A stretch of 64,000 nucleotides of DNA from Pseudomonas sp. Irchel 3H7 (GCF_900187605.1 NZ_FYEA01000001.1:434001-498000); one strand, 5' to 3'. Positions 34,005 through 43,728 are shown, numbered from the stretch's first letter. Program-made: numbers and translations. The notes: generated from the letters alone by a model not told the origin.

Positions 34005-34508
34005 TCAAGCGCGAACGGCGAACAGACCACGTCGTGACAGATAATCCGCAAACTGCGTGGCGCTCGGTCGATCCGGCGCCGCCGGCAGTAGTCGGCCGCT
34101 GGTGTTAGGGATAGTCGCGTACTCGCGCGTCACCGCACCTTCGACTCGCTCCAGTGTTACCGCGCCTTTGCGTTTCTCGATCGGATCGACGTCGTCGGTA
34201 TGGATCTCGACCGCCAGCGACATCTGGCCGTACTGGATCCGCGCAGGTAGGTAGTTGTCGGGCTTGAATTCGTAATCAAGCTCGACACCGCGGCGCGGCC
34301 AGGACAGGGCCTGCTCGCTGTTGGACTTTCGCCCCTTCCACGTCATGCCATCCATTGCCAGCGCGGCTCGGCGTAACAGGGCTTCCTGTGCTAGCACATC
34401 TGCGGGGATGACCACGCCGAACTTCACGGCGTAGATGGCCAGATCTTCGGCAGATGCGTAGCTTTCGGCGTCAGGCTTGCCGGTACCGTCCTCAATGATG
34501 AGAGTCAT
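34005..34508 (-). CDS. Head-tail adaptor (DnaT-like superfamily annotation)
   Basis: 167 residues: MTLIIEDGTGKPDAESYASA, then LRRAALAMDGMTWKGRKSN and ALSWPRRGVELD. This matches phage proteins often labelled DnaT-like ssDNA-binding but placed as head-tail connectors. The position just after the capsid block supports the connector role. Confidence 0.78.
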   Translation of the reverse strand: MTLIIEDGTGKPDAESYASAEDLAIYAVKFGVVIPADVLAQEALLRRAALAMDGMTWKGRKSNSEQALSWPRRGVELDYEFKPDNYLPARIQYGQMSLAVEIHTDDVDPIEKRKGAVTLERVEGAVTREYATIPNTSGRLLPAAPDRPSATQFADYLSRRGLFAVRA

Positions 34509-34565
34509 GAATCAGCTCGCTGTTGTGTGCTGGATCGGGTGCCGCGTTGGCGGGCACCCGGATTA

Positions 34566-35156
34566 TTAAGCCTGTTGCAGATCAGCAACTGCCTTTTCCA
34601 GCGATTCTACCGAAGCGTTCGCCCGGTACGTCACGTTGGCGGCGTCGAGCTGCGCTTTGAGGCTTGCGATCTTCTCGGCATTATCGACCGGCTCCGCTGC
34701 CGCCTTGAGATGTGCGACTTCAGCGCGGAGTGATTCAACTTCTCCCGCCAAATTATCGCGTTCGCCCCCGATGGTGACGACGCCTTCGTGAATGGCTTTC
34801 AGCGCACCGTACAAGCGGGTCGGCAGTTCGCCGGCGCCTGGGTGTTCCAGCTCCGACTGACCTTCCGCGGCTTCGATCAGCCGCTGGATGCCATCGCGCT
34901 CGGCGCGTAGCGTGAAGTTATCCTGCTCCAGGCTGGCAATGGTGTCAGCGCCGCTCGAATCAACTGGCTGGCTGATCAGAGGTTTCAACACAGAAACTTC
35001 GACGCTAAGCGCCTCATAGGCGTCGACCACTTTCGGCCAGTCGCCAATCACAACTGCGTGGGTTACACCCGCTTCAGGCCGATCGAAATGCGCTGGATTT
35101 CGATACCGCTTTTCCGGATCGAAGTCCGAGTTCTGGGTGGAGTAAACCAGTTCCAT
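34566..35156 (-). CDS. Coiled-coil protein after the capsid gene
   Basis: 196 residues from the ATG at 35156 with GGAGAC four bases upstream. Residues about 60-195 are heptad-like (SLEQDNFTLRAERDGIQRLI, NLAGEVESLRAEVAHLKAAA). The N-terminus (MELVYSTQNSDFDPEKRYRN) looks like a short folded domain. Possibly a head accessory protein; unrecognised. Confidence 0.6.
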   Translation of the reverse strand: MELVYSTQNSDFDPEKRYRNPAHFDRPEAGVTHAVVIGDWPKVVDAYEALSVEVSVLKPLISQPVDSSGADTIASLEQDNFTLRAERDGIQRLIEAAEGQSELEHPGAGELPTRLYGALKAIHEGVVTIGGERDNLAGEVESLRAEVAHLKAAAEPVDNAEKIASLKAQLDAANVTYRANASVESLEKAVADLQQA

Positions 35157-35201
35157 AAAAGTCTCCGTAGCGGCCATCGCTGACCGCTTTCAGGGCCAGT
35201 A

Positions 35202-36164
35202 TCAGCCGCCGGCTGGTGGCGTAGTGGTCAGGGTGATCAGCACACCAGCAGTCACTTTGTTGCTGTTGGAATGCTTGACCCAGTTCGCAGCCGAACCCAC
35301 GGCGGCAAGCGTTGGGTTCGCACCACCAGCGGCTTCCTTCCAGCTGTAGCCGAGCACATCGATGTTGACGGTGCCTTCAGCGCGGTAGCCGATACCCAGG
35401 TTCTCTTCGTCATTCACCGCGTAGGAGCGGAAGCCAGGCGCCTGCGATTCAGTGATCACCACAGCGTTTGGCAGCAGGCCGAAGATCACATCTGTGGGCG
35501 CGGTATCGGTGACCAGCACCGGCTTACCGAGAGTACCAGGGAGACCGCCGTAGATGACGACACCCGCCTCTTCGTAGACTTTGTTCGCGATCGCCTCGTC
35601 GACGATGTCGAAGTAAGCGCTGGAGTGCATGACCCACAGCGCGATGCGACCGAATTTGTCGCCGAACTTACGCATGCCGCGGGTCAGGGTCTTTTTGCCA
35701 TCCGTCTCGATGTTGGCCGAAACCACCATGTCAGCGTTGGAGCTGATCGAGGCGCGCAATGCAGCAGTGGCGTATTGGATGAAACCTTCCAGAGTGGCGT
35801 CGGCAACGTCGGCACCAATGATCTGGGAAAACTCATCGACCGGACGACCGCGGCGTTTGAAGGCCTCTTCGGTGGTCTGGTACGGGCCGTACTTCCATGG
35901 CGCCTTGACACCAACGGCCTCGCCGGCGCCGATCTTCTTCGCAGTCACTTTGCCGGTGGAGTTGACGTCACGGTGCTCCAGCGAGCCGCCGATCTTGTAG
36001 AACGAGCGTTTGCGGAAGTCGCCTTCGATCAGTTCGTTGTCGAGAACGATCGCGCCATTGGACGATGCGTTGAATACATCGAGGTTGTCCTGGACACGCT
36101 CCAGGTATGCGGTTTGCGCCTCATCGTTGTAAATGATCAGGTCGCTGTTCACAGTCGTTGCCAT
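35202..36164 (-). CDS. Major capsid protein
   Basis: 320 residues beginning MATTVNSDLIIYNDEAQTAY. Conserved capsid pattern GDFRKRSFYKIGGSLEHRDV, then RIALWVMHSSAYFDIVDEAI and TLGKPVLVTDTAPT. Probably HK97 fold, forming the icosahedral shell. It directly follows the scaffold gene (12-base gap). Confidence 0.9.
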   Translation of the reverse strand: MATTVNSDLIIYNDEAQTAYLERVQDNLDVFNASSNGAIVLDNELIEGDFRKRSFYKIGGSLEHRDVNSTGKVTAKKIGAGEAVGVKAPWKYGPYQTTEEAFKRRGRPVDEFSQIIGADVADATLEGFIQYATAALRASISSNADMVVSANIETDGKKTLTRGMRKFGDKFGRIALWVMHSSAYFDIVDEAIANKVYEEAGVVIYGGLPGTLGKPVLVTDTAPTDVIFGLLPNAVVITESQAPGFRSYAVNDEENLGIGYRAEGTVNIDVLGYSWKEAAGGANPTLAAVGSAANWVKHSNSNKVTAGVLITLTTTPPAGG

Positions 36165-36176
36165 GGGTGAATCCCC

Positions 36177-36905
36177 TTACTTGGGCAATTGCAGGTATGC
36201 GGTTTGGCCGTGCTTGCGCTGGTAGTCGCGCTTTTGCTCGGCAGTCATTTCGGAGCGCTTGAATGCAGCCTGGCCGCCACCCCCGCCCGGGGCATGTGTT
36301 CCTGAAGCCCTTGGCCACAGGTGAGGCGCGCTTTCGCGCAGCGATTCCGCCCATTCGAGCGGGGTCAGAGGGGTCTTGCCGTCTTTGCCGAGGATGACCT
36401 GGCCAGATTCATCAACGGCGACCGCTTCACCCTCTTCGTTCAGCGAGAACACGCCTTTGGCGCGCAGGATGATGTCGTCGGTTGCTTCCGGCAGTGCGCC
36501 GGCTTTCAATGCTGCACCACGTACCGAATCGCCCAGGACTTTGCCTTGGAACTTGGCGGCGAATGCTTCAGCCTTTTCAGCCCGTGCGGTGACGGTCTTC
36601 AACTGCTTGTCGTAGTCGCCACGCAGGCGTTCAGTGCGGCGGTTGAATACCTCGTCCACCTTTCCCTCTGTCAGCAGCTTGGTTTCTTCGTCTTGGCCGG
36701 CCCGGCTGAGCAAGCCTTTGACGGCGTCAATGTCGATGCCTTCAAACTGAGTTTCGAACTGGGTCAGCTTGCCGGTGGTTTCCTTCAGCTTGCCCAGCAG
36801 CTCAGAGTTTTTGGTTTTCAGACCAGAAACAGAGGTTTCAACGGCAGTCGCGATAGCGGCCTTGATTGCCGGATTGTCCAGGTCGATTTCGTTTTCTTCT
36901 GCCAC
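36177..36905 (-). CDS. Capsid scaffold protein
   Basis: 242 residues, acidic and coiled-coil (KTKNSELLGKLKETTGKLTQ, RTERLRGDYDKQLKTVTARA) with a Gly-rich hinge (GGGGGQ near 213) and a basic C-terminus. These traits fit GP20-type scaffolds that guide shell assembly. It precedes the capsid gene. Confidence 0.85.
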   Translation of the reverse strand: MAEENEIDLDNPAIKAAIATAVETSVSGLKTKNSELLGKLKETTGKLTQFETQFEGIDIDAVKGLLSRAGQDEETKLLTEGKVDEVFNRRTERLRGDYDKQLKTVTARAEKAEAFAAKFQGKVLGDSVRGAALKAGALPEATDDIILRAKGVFSLNEEGEAVAVDESGQVILGKDGKTPLTPLEWAESLRESAPHLWPRASGTHAPGGGGGQAAFKRSEMTAEQKRDYQRKHGQTAYLQLPK

Positions 36906-36948
36906 GTTGATGCACCCCTTGGGTATGTGTTGCCCGCTTTGCAGGCAT

Positions 36949-36971
36949 AAAAAAACCCGCCGAAGCGGGTT
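36949..36971 (-). terminator. Terminator closing the 36985-37650 unit
   Basis: On the minus strand CCCGC-TTCG-GCGGG with a following T-run. A UUCG-type tetraloop makes it strong. It isolates the cargo gene from the scaffold. Confidence 0.8.
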
Positions 36972-36984
36972 AGATTCATGATCG

Positions 36985-37650
36985 TCAAATGTATAAGTCG
37001 AATCGATTCAGAAGGATGTTATCCATCTCTCTCAAGCTTAATGGTCGCTCCAGATAATCTTCGAAAAGCTGGCGAGCCCGAAGGAAGTGATCCACGTAAA
37101 CCCTGTAGTTTTTAGATTGCCCTGCAGTTGTATGTGCGAAAACCCAATCGTGCTCATCTGCCACCCATTTCAAAGCCGTTCGAGCTCTAGAGTCCATCAT
37201 CGGAAACAGCTTTGGGCGATGAAAATGGAGATATTTTGAAGAGAAACTGCTGCAATCTTTTTCAGTTATTTTGGTGACTGCATCGCATAGAAAAGCATGG
37301 GCCTTTACAACGTCGCCGATCAACATCGGCGTGAGTTCCTGATCCTCATCCAGCATATCGAGCAACTCTCCGACCATCGAGTCGGCAATGGTCTGCCCCA
37401 ATAGGTCGTAGAAATTAGCTGTACCAGTGACGGGGTCAACTTCGCTTGGTGTGCGCCGCTCGGCAGATGCAGAGAGGCTTCGTCCAATGATCAATGCCTT
37501 AGATGCGATCTGAGCCTTGTCAGTATTGCTCGGGTTATCTTTCACAAACTGATAAAGCATTCGGTTAGCAGGGATGAAAATCCCACAACCTTCATCAGTG
37601 CCGATGATCTCACTGGTCAAATACGGAATGTCTGGCTTGGTAAGGTGCAT
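36985..37650 (-). CDS. Cargo (moron) gene of unknown function between head genes
   Basis: 221 residues, no signal or membrane segment. A distinctive block is FSSKYLHFHRPKLFPMMDSR, then YRVYVDHFLRARQLFEDYLE and LSLREMDNILL. Proteins with a similar SKY-HFH-FP-DSR pattern occur near defence and toxin genes, from memory. AT-richer than its neighbours and followed by its own terminator. Could be a lysogen-expressed defence gene; function not shown. Confidence 0.75.
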   Translation of the reverse strand: MHLTKPDIPYLTSEIIGTDEGCGIFIPANRMLYQFVKDNPSNTDKAQIASKALIIGRSLSASAERRTPSEVDPVTGTANFYDLLGQTIADSMVGELLDMLDEDQELTPMLIGDVVKAHAFLCDAVTKITEKDCSSFSSKYLHFHRPKLFPMMDSRARTALKWVADEHDWVFAHTTAGQSKNYRVYVDHFLRARQLFEDYLERPLSLREMDNILLNRFDLYI

Positions 37651-37701
37651 GTGTAACTCCCTGTCTATGTCAAAGACACCTTAACGAAGCCAATCGCTAT
37701 T

Positions 37702-38790
37702 TCAAGCCAAACCCGCCCTTTCAAATGCCAAGGGCTCCAAGCCTTTCATCTGCAACAAGGTCAGCGGAGCGAAGTTCCGATCGAGTTGCAGCTCCGCGAA
37801 ACGCTCGACGCTCAGCCCGCCCTCGCGGAACAGCTTTGCCCGCACCGGCCCGATCGCCACATCCTGAAACGACGCCGGCTGCTGCTGGAGCCAATGGTAA
37901 TAGTCAAGGCTCGCGCTGACCTGACCCGCTCCATCGGCTCCGACCGAAGCTCGGGTAGCCCCCTTAGCGAACATCTCGCTGAGCTTGGTCAGCAAGACGA
38001 ACGTGGTGCGGCAGTTCGGGTGAAACGGAGGCCTCGGCCCAGAATCGACCGGAAACCGCCGCTTATCCATCGAACGACATTGCTGGCTGGTCTTGCTGTC
38101 CAGCGTGGCGACCATTTCAACCTCGGAAACGATGTCCGTGTTGGCCTTGGCCACCTCCATGCGTGCCTGGGACGACACATGCTGAATCGCTGTATTCACC
38201 ACCGTGCTGGCATTACGGTTGGTGGTGGCTAGAATCCCGTCCTTGTAGCCGGCCGACTTCGTGCCGCGAATGTTGCGGATGATCTGGAAGTTCGTCTGCC
38301 CCTCGAAGATACCCTGCCGAATCGTGCCGGTGACGCGCTCGCGCTCGGCACTGGTCCAGCCCTTGATGAACGACTTCAGCAGCTTGCCGCCGCCGGTGCC
38401 GCGCACACTGAGGGGATTGGTCAGCACCGCCGTGCGAATAGCCGCCGCCGTCGGCGCGACCACATCCAGCGAGACACCAACCGGCGCCGACCGGGCCAGG
38501 CTCGACGCTTCAAACTCAGCCTCGTAATTGGCGATGTCGATCAGGTCGAGGTTCAGTTGTGCGCTGTAGCGGTCGAAGATACCCAACAGCAGACTGTCGA
38601 CCTCTTTCAGCAGCGCTTCCAGCCGCTTGACGTTGTACTCGGTCATATCGGACTGGGTGAGCCGATTACGGATCGATCGGTCGATCTCCTTCAGGAAGGG
38701 AGCGAACTTGCCGACCTCCCCTGCCTTCAGCTTTTCGAGGAAGACCGCGTGCCGAATCGTGGCGTCAAGGATTGCTTGGTTTGCCGCCAT
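37702..38790 (-). CDS. Minor head protein (Mu F / SPP1 gp7-like)
   Basis: 362 residues. The C-terminal half has the head-morphogenesis pattern: VVNTAIQHVSSQARMEVA, DSKTSQQCRSMDKRRF and PPFHPNCRTTFVLL with conserved Cys/His. It enters the prohead with the portal. It overlaps the portal gene by 26 bases. Confidence 0.88.
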   Translation of the reverse strand: MAANQAILDATIRHAVFLEKLKAGEVGKFAPFLKEIDRSIRNRLTQSDMTEYNVKRLEALLKEVDSLLLGIFDRYSAQLNLDLIDIANYEAEFEASSLARSAPVGVSLDVVAPTAAAIRTAVLTNPLSVRGTGGGKLLKSFIKGWTSAERERVTGTIRQGIFEGQTNFQIIRNIRGTKSAGYKDGILATTNRNASTVVNTAIQHVSSQARMEVAKANTDIVSEVEMVATLDSKTSQQCRSMDKRRFPVDSGPRPPFHPNCRTTFVLLTKLSEMFAKGATRASVGADGAGQVSASLDYYHWLQQQPASFQDVAIGPVRAKLFREGGLSVERFAELQLDRNFAPLTLLQMKGLEPLAFERAGLA

Positions 38791-40183
38791 CTACTTTATC
38801 CTCGTCGTCCAGGCCCAAGCCGTCGCCCTGCTCTGCCAGCTCGCCATCGATCTGCTGGTCTGTGCGCTCAGGCGCGATCAGGCCAAGTTTGCGAAGGTAA
38901 GCACGCAAATCCGCTTTGGCGAATCCACCGTTCTGCCAGAGGCCGACGAGTGCAGTGATCATTTGCGGATCAGCCGTCAGTTCCACGAATTCTTGGTTGA
39001 TCTGGTAAGCGACCTTTGCGTCGTCGACGCCCATGTAGGTGCAGCACCACATGATCGCCCGGGTATAGGCCTCACTAACGTTGGCCACGCAACCCGCGAG
39101 CACCGACGTCGACGCGGACTGATCACCGCGTGCTTCGGTCGCCGTCTTGGACGAGAGAGAAGCCACGACCATCCGGGCGCCGAGTTCGATCATCATCTGG
39201 TTCTTGTCCGCCATGGCCTCCTTCACCAGCGTGTTCGGCAGTGGCTGGGCGTAGCCGAACTGGCCACCGGCCGGCAGCATCATCGGCGCACGGGAGCCGA
39301 CGTAGACGCCGTTCTTCTCCATCCAGTCGCGCCACTGCTCATCCAGACCGGAAATCCAAGGCTGGGCCTGGCCGCACCAGAAGACGCTGTCTTCATAGTC
39401 AGCGCTGTTCCGGTAGTGGCCCAGGTTGATCATTGCAATGTCGTATAACGGTGACTCGTCAATGCTCGGGTCATTGTTCTGTGCGCCTACGAAGGTGAAC
39501 GGGATCTCCTTCAGGCGGCCGGCGGCGCCGGTGGGTTTGAATTCCTGCACAACGGCGAGCGGCCCGCCACCTTTCGGCCCGGATCGGCGCCAAACGCGGC
39601 AGACAAAGCCATCATCATCGAGCGCCAATTCCCGGTATTGCTCTACCACCTTGAAACCGAAGCCGTCTTCGATCTCCGGCGACTCGCGCAGCACCACCAG
39701 GGTCAACACGCTGTGACCGTTCACCATGCCCGTGCGCCAGTTGATGATGTCTTCGGCGCAGTACGACAGGATCACAGAGTGGCCACCGGTTCCGGCGTCC
39801 TGGTGGTAATCGATGTATAGACCATGCCGTCCAGCCTCAAGCACCTTTTCCAGCGTGCCTTGCGAGTGCTGGTAAATGCTCACCCCTGAGCCGTTGGCGT
39901 TGTCCTGCAGGTATTCCATCTTCTTCGCGACGGTCAACGTCGGGTCTTTGTGAAACGCCAAACCGAGCAAACCATTGCGCGTGTGACCGGTGGCGTTCTT
40001 GAACACCGCCCGTTCGCGATAGGCCTTGTTTCGATCTACGTTCTCCGGCGACTTGTCGTGAGCATTGATGTACGGCAGTCGGTCAACAACCCTGTGCTGA
40101 CCGGCGCAAACATCGCGCACGGTTGCCCAGCGATCCAGCACTTCGATGTAGTCCGCCCGCTTGAAGGAGACGTCGTTGCTCAT
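38765..40183 (-). CDS. Portal protein (DUF4055 type)
   Basis: 472 residues from the ATG at 40183, which overlaps the terminase stop as ATGA. Starts MSNDVSFKRADYIEVLDRWA; internal GLLGLAFHKDPTL and LGARMVVASLSSKTATEARG are portal-like. It forms the dodecameric ring for DNA entry and tail joining. Confidence 0.87.
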   Translation of the reverse strand: MSNDVSFKRADYIEVLDRWATVRDVCAGQHRVVDRLPYINAHDKSPENVDRNKAYRERAVFKNATGHTRNGLLGLAFHKDPTLTVAKKMEYLQDNANGSGVSIYQHSQGTLEKVLEAGRHGLYIDYHQDAGTGGHSVILSYCAEDIINWRTGMVNGHSVLTLVVLRESPEIEDGFGFKVVEQYRELALDDDGFVCRVWRRSGPKGGGPLAVVQEFKPTGAAGRLKEIPFTFVGAQNNDPSIDESPLYDIAMINLGHYRNSADYEDSVFWCGQAQPWISGLDEQWRDWMEKNGVYVGSRAPMMLPAGGQFGYAQPLPNTLVKEAMADKNQMMIELGARMVVASLSSKTATEARGDQSASTSVLAGCVANVSEAYTRAIMWCCTYMGVDDAKVAYQINQEFVELTADPQMITALVGLWQNGGFAKADLRAYLRKLGLIAPERTDQQIDGELAEQGDGLGLDDEDKVDGGKPSNP

Positions 40184-41481
40184 CGGGCGTATCCCATTTT
40201 GATAGCAGTGACCGGTTTGATGATCGGGTACTCGCGGTGAATGAAGTAACCGCCGCCGTCGTTGGCGTGGTCGTTTCCTTGGCTCTTGTCCGGCTCGCCG
40301 TTCGGCGCCCAGATCTGCTGTTCCAGGCCATCGGCGTAGGTCGGGCATGTAAACGGGTTGACCAGGTAACGCCGCTCGCCCTGTGCATTGCAGAACATGG
40401 CGTTCATGGCGTTGATCCGATCCTTGACCGGCGGGTTGGCCGCCGGCGCGATGACTGTGAAGCCCGCCTGCTTGAGCATGGCGATATCGGTGAGGCTCGC
40501 ATTGACCGACTTACGCGAATCACCGGAGGCGTCCGGGTAGATCCGAATCTCGCAGGTTTTCTTGTAGTCGTTGCCGGTGTGTTGCCAGTACCGTTCTTTG
40601 AGGCGGCGGATCATGTCCGGCGTGTCATAGCCATCCATTAACTCGTCCACGGCGCGCGGCAGGCCCTGATCACGTTTGACGTGGGTAATCGCGGCCATCT
40701 TCCCGACGTTGAAGTCCATGCCGATGAACAACGGCTCACCGGGCTGCACAGTGTCGAAGCACTGGTTCAACTTGCGGTCGTAAGCGTGGTAGATCGATCC
40801 GGACGTCAGGTTGACGAACTGGCCGTTCAGGTACGCGCGAATCAATTGCTCAGGGTATGACTCCATCAGCGATGCGATGTAGTCATCCGGCAGGTTCAGC
40901 TCGTTGTCGAAGGTGCTGGCCTGAATCAGTCCATACATTTCCTTCAGCGCCGGCTTGTCGCGCAGCTGCTTGACGAACTGGAGAAAGACGAACTTGAAGC
41001 CTTCCGGCGTCGTGGTCACGTCCACGCCGTTTTTAAGCCCGGGCAGGTTGTAACGCATCCGAGCAATGATCTTGCGCCAGGCTTGCTGAGCCTTGATCGA
41101 CGTCAGCACGTCCAGTTCATCGACCAGAGCGTGACCGATCTTGAAGCCGACGATTGTTTGCGGCTTCTCCATCGACCGGCAAATCACAGTACCGCGATAC
41201 TGCCGGCCGCTGTAGATATGAACCTCATGGTTCGCCTGATTGATCTTGGTCTTTAGGCCCCAGTCGTAAGCCACCTCCTCCATCGTGGGATAGAAGATGT
41301 CGCGGATCTGCGGGTATGTCGGCGCGAAGTACCCAGCGTTGACGCCGGGCCACTCCATGAAATGCTTGCTCAGCGCCGAGCATCCGACCCAGGTCTTCCC
41401 GGAACCGAATCCAGCAACGAATGCGCGAAACTTGTGGGGCAACAGGAGGAACTGCGACTGCGGAACATTAAGGCTCGGCAT
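40180..41481 (-). CDS. terL: Terminase large subunit
   Basis: 433 residues from the ATG at 41481 (AGGAAG upstream). ATPase domain: Walker A GFGSGKT at 24-30, Walker B ALVDELDVL. The nuclease domain contains FIGMDFNVGKMAAI and later acidic residues (YPDASGD). It cuts and packages DNA into the prohead. Confidence 0.94.
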   Translation of the reverse strand: MPSLNVPQSQFLLLPHKFRAFVAGFGSGKTWVGCSALSKHFMEWPGVNAGYFAPTYPQIRDIFYPTMEEVAYDWGLKTKINQANHEVHIYSGRQYRGTVICRSMEKPQTIVGFKIGHALVDELDVLTSIKAQQAWRKIIARMRYNLPGLKNGVDVTTTPEGFKFVFLQFVKQLRDKPALKEMYGLIQASTFDNELNLPDDYIASLMESYPEQLIRAYLNGQFVNLTSGSIYHAYDRKLNQCFDTVQPGEPLFIGMDFNVGKMAAITHVKRDQGLPRAVDELMDGYDTPDMIRRLKERYWQHTGNDYKKTCEIRIYPDASGDSRKSVNASLTDIAMLKQAGFTVIAPAANPPVKDRINAMNAMFCNAQGERRYLVNPFTCPTYADGLEQQIWAPNGEPDKSQGNDHANDGGGYFIHREYPIIKPVTAIKMGYAR

Positions 41482-41929
41482 TCGGCTTCCTCGCATCCAC
41501 TACGTCGACCTGGATGCGCGTCGGGATTGCCGGTTCATCGTCGGGCTCGTCCTTCCGGTTGCGGTTGACGTAGACGTCGCCGACTTCCTTGGCGGCCTGC
41601 TCGAGGATCTGCATGGCGAGTCCGATGTTCTTCATCGTCTCGGCCCGTTCGACAAACCGATTCATGGCGCGGAGCCGGAACGCTCGGTTGGCGATTGGGA
41701 TCTCAGCCGTCTCTTCGCGGAAGCGCTTGCGGGTATCTTCAAACACCGCCTTCCACTTCACGCCAAGATCACGGCCAGCGTGTTTCGTTGGGTCGTACTG
41801 CTCGCACTGCTGGCGAGACACCTCGACGCCGAATGTTTCCTTGACCGCCTGCACTACCTGAGTCGGCGTATCAAAGCAGGCCAACGCCTGCACAATGAAG
41901 CGCTTCACCTCATCTTTCAGGGCTGCCAT
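41468..41929 (-). CDS. terS: Terminase small subunit (DUF2280 type)
   Basis: 153 residues. N-terminal helix-turn-helix region (FIVQALACFDTPTQVVQAVK, SRQQCEQYDPTKHAGRDLG) typical of DUF2280; the C-terminus is acidic. It recognises the packaging site, which probably lies nearby but was not identified. Confidence 0.88.
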   Translation of the reverse strand: MAALKDEVKRFIVQALACFDTPTQVVQAVKETFGVEVSRQQCEQYDPTKHAGRDLGVKWKAVFEDTRKRFREETAEIPIANRAFRLRAMNRFVERAETMKNIGLAMQILEQAAKEVGDVYVNRNRKDEPDDEPAIPTRIQVDVVDARKPNAEP

Positions 41930-41961
41930 ATGGGTTTATTCCGTCAAGGTCCTGTCAAGGA

Positions 41962-42585
41962 TCAGGCCGACTTGAGCAGACAGGTTCCGCAGGCCCTCGA
42001 TATGTTCATTTTTCCTACCTCAGCAGGATTGTTTGCAGCGTCCACCAGCTCTTGCACTTGAGGACTTGCCCCATAGCGACGCACCACACCGACGAACTCT
42101 TCAACGTCGTGTCCGCGCATCTCGAGCTTGGGTAAGCCTTCTTGTGTGAACGCTGGTTGACCGTACCTATCGGTCGCCTGGGCTATGTGATACAGCTCAT
42201 GTTCGACCAGCGCACAGAACTCAGCGTCAGAACACTGGGCGCAGTAGTCGGCAGCCAAGGTGATGATGAAGTCCGGCACATCGCCGAACCATTCACGCAT
42301 CTGCTGTTCCATCCGGGCCTTCTGCCAACCTCCAGCGCGGAACGCGACCTGCTCGGCCTGGCCGACGACTGTGCGCCCCTTCTTCGTGAAGGCAGCAGAC
42401 GCCCACATCACACGAATGTCCGCATCGATCAGATGGTCGTGCTCTTCGTTGTGAATGCTTCCGGTATCGGCGAGGATCTCAGCGTGGAGCCAATCCCAGA
42501 CATCTGTAGCGGGTTCAAGCGATATTTCAATTGAGCTGATCTTAGATGGCACAAGAATAGATGCAGGTGGTTGTGGCCTGTTCAT
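41962..42585 (-). CDS. Phage zinc metallopeptidase-like protein
   Basis: 207 residues with VEHELYHIAQ: HExxH zinc motif at His129, Glu130, His133. The N-terminus carries IRVMWASAAFTKKGRTVVGQ, seen in phage putative metallopeptidases next to terminase. Substrate unknown; possibly a head maturation or host-takeover protease. Confidence 0.8.
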   Translation of the reverse strand: MNRPQPPASILVPSKISSIEISLEPATDVWDWLHAEILADTGSIHNEEHDHLIDADIRVMWASAAFTKKGRTVVGQAEQVAFRAGGWQKARMEQQMREWFGDVPDFIITLAADYCAQCSDAEFCALVEHELYHIAQATDRYGQPAFTQEGLPKLEMRGHDVEEFVGVVRRYGASPQVQELVDAANNPAEVGKMNISRACGTCLLKSA

Positions 42586-42692
42586 GGTTCTCCAGCCACT
42601 GATAGAATGTTGAATTAGGTCACTCTATTGACAGCATCCGCTGCTTATAAGTGAGACATTGAAATTCAGAATATCTAGGTAGATAAACGTTC

Positions 42693-43202
42693 ATGAAATG
42701 GAGTCGTTCCGCAACAAGGCTAATCGCTGCCGTATCGGTCATTGGCGGTATCATAGGGCTTTTTCTCAACGGCCCATTTTTAGACGAAATCCGATTAAAC
42801 ATCTTGAGAACAACGAAATACTTTTACAATTCAGATTACACGATCGACGGCAAGACACTTCTTATTATATGTTCAACGTATGCGCTTTGCCTTGCCGGCT
42901 TCTGTTTTTTGTGGTTCCGCTACCAAAAAAGAACCGCGGCTCTGGATGTCGCAATAAAGAAACTGACCGGGCAAGACCTATCACCTGCGCACTTAGAAAT
43001 GCTATTTAATATGTCAACCAACAATGGATTAATGTTATTCGACCCTTTCCCTTCGCCTAAAACATTTATCCTCCAGCAACTCATAAGCTGGGGTTATGCG
43101 TATACCCCAGTGCATCCAACTTTTGCACAGAAGACAATACTCACTGATAAGGGTTATATGGTCCTGTATGCCCATGAAGTAGCCAAGTCAGCTAAATTGT
43201 GA
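42693..43202 (+). CDS. Two-helix membrane protein, opposite-strand cargo
   Basis: 169 residues. Two membrane helices (LIAAVSVIGGIIGLFLNGPF and LLIICSTYALCLAGFCFLW) are followed by a cytoplasmic helical domain that may be a winged helix (LQQLISWGYAY ... KTILTDKGYMVLYAHEVA). Strongly AT-rich and on + among minus-strand late genes, so a lysogenic-conversion or exclusion candidate. Confidence 0.75.
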   Translation: MKWSRSATRLIAAVSVIGGIIGLFLNGPFLDEIRLNILRTTKYFYNSDYTIDGKTLLIICSTYALCLAGFCFLWFRYQKRTAALDVAIKKLTGQDLSPAHLEMLFNMSTNNGLMLFDPFPSPKTFILQQLISWGYAYTPVHPTFAQKTILTDKGYMVLYAHEVAKSAKL

Positions 43203-43234
43203 CCACGCATTCCTAGATTCTGATCAGTTTACAA

Positions 43235-43567
43235 TTACTCAACCTTCCTACTTGGCAACTTGAAGTCAGTCACCCGATCCGCGATGTTGCGGATCTTCTC
43301 CACTCCAAGGAAACCCACCCAACCGCCGGCGAATGTCGCCATGCTCTGCGGCAGACCGAAGAAGTCTAGGCCGCTGATGATGGTCAATGTGAGGCCGCCG
43401 CAAATGGCGCCCTCCACCAGCATCTGGCGACGAGTGCCGCCACCGTAAGTGATCCTCAAGACGGCCATCGCGCAGGACAGTGCAGCCGCATAGAGGATCG
43501 GCGAATGCTGGCTCAACCACGCAAGCGCTATCGCCCATGTGTCTGGTTTGTCTGGCATGTTTGGCAT
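43235..43567 (-). CDS. Holin
   Basis: 110 residues with GGAGGAACCGAG before the ATG. Three hydrophobic helices (ILYAAALSCAMAVLRITYGG, GAICGGLTLTIISGLDFFGL, MATFAGGWVGFLGVEKI) and a basic tail fit the LydA/phage_holin_3 group. It would time lysis and release the endolysin encoded 26 kb downstream in the same late direction. Confidence 0.85.
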   Translation of the reverse strand: MPNMPDKPDTWAIALAWLSQHSPILYAAALSCAMAVLRITYGGGTRRQMLVEGAICGGLTLTIISGLDFFGLPQSMATFAGGWVGFLGVEKIRNIADRVTDFKLPSRKVE

Positions 43568-43728
43568 CTCGGTTCCTCCCGGTCAGGGAGTGGTGGTCAA
43601 TGGGCAGGAGTTCACCTGCATATTTGATCCGGCTCCAACTGCACTCACGATTTAGGCGATGGCGTGGCAGAGCCGAAAACGAAAAAGCCCCTGCGAATGC
43701 AGAGACTTAGATAAGAAGAGTAAAACAG

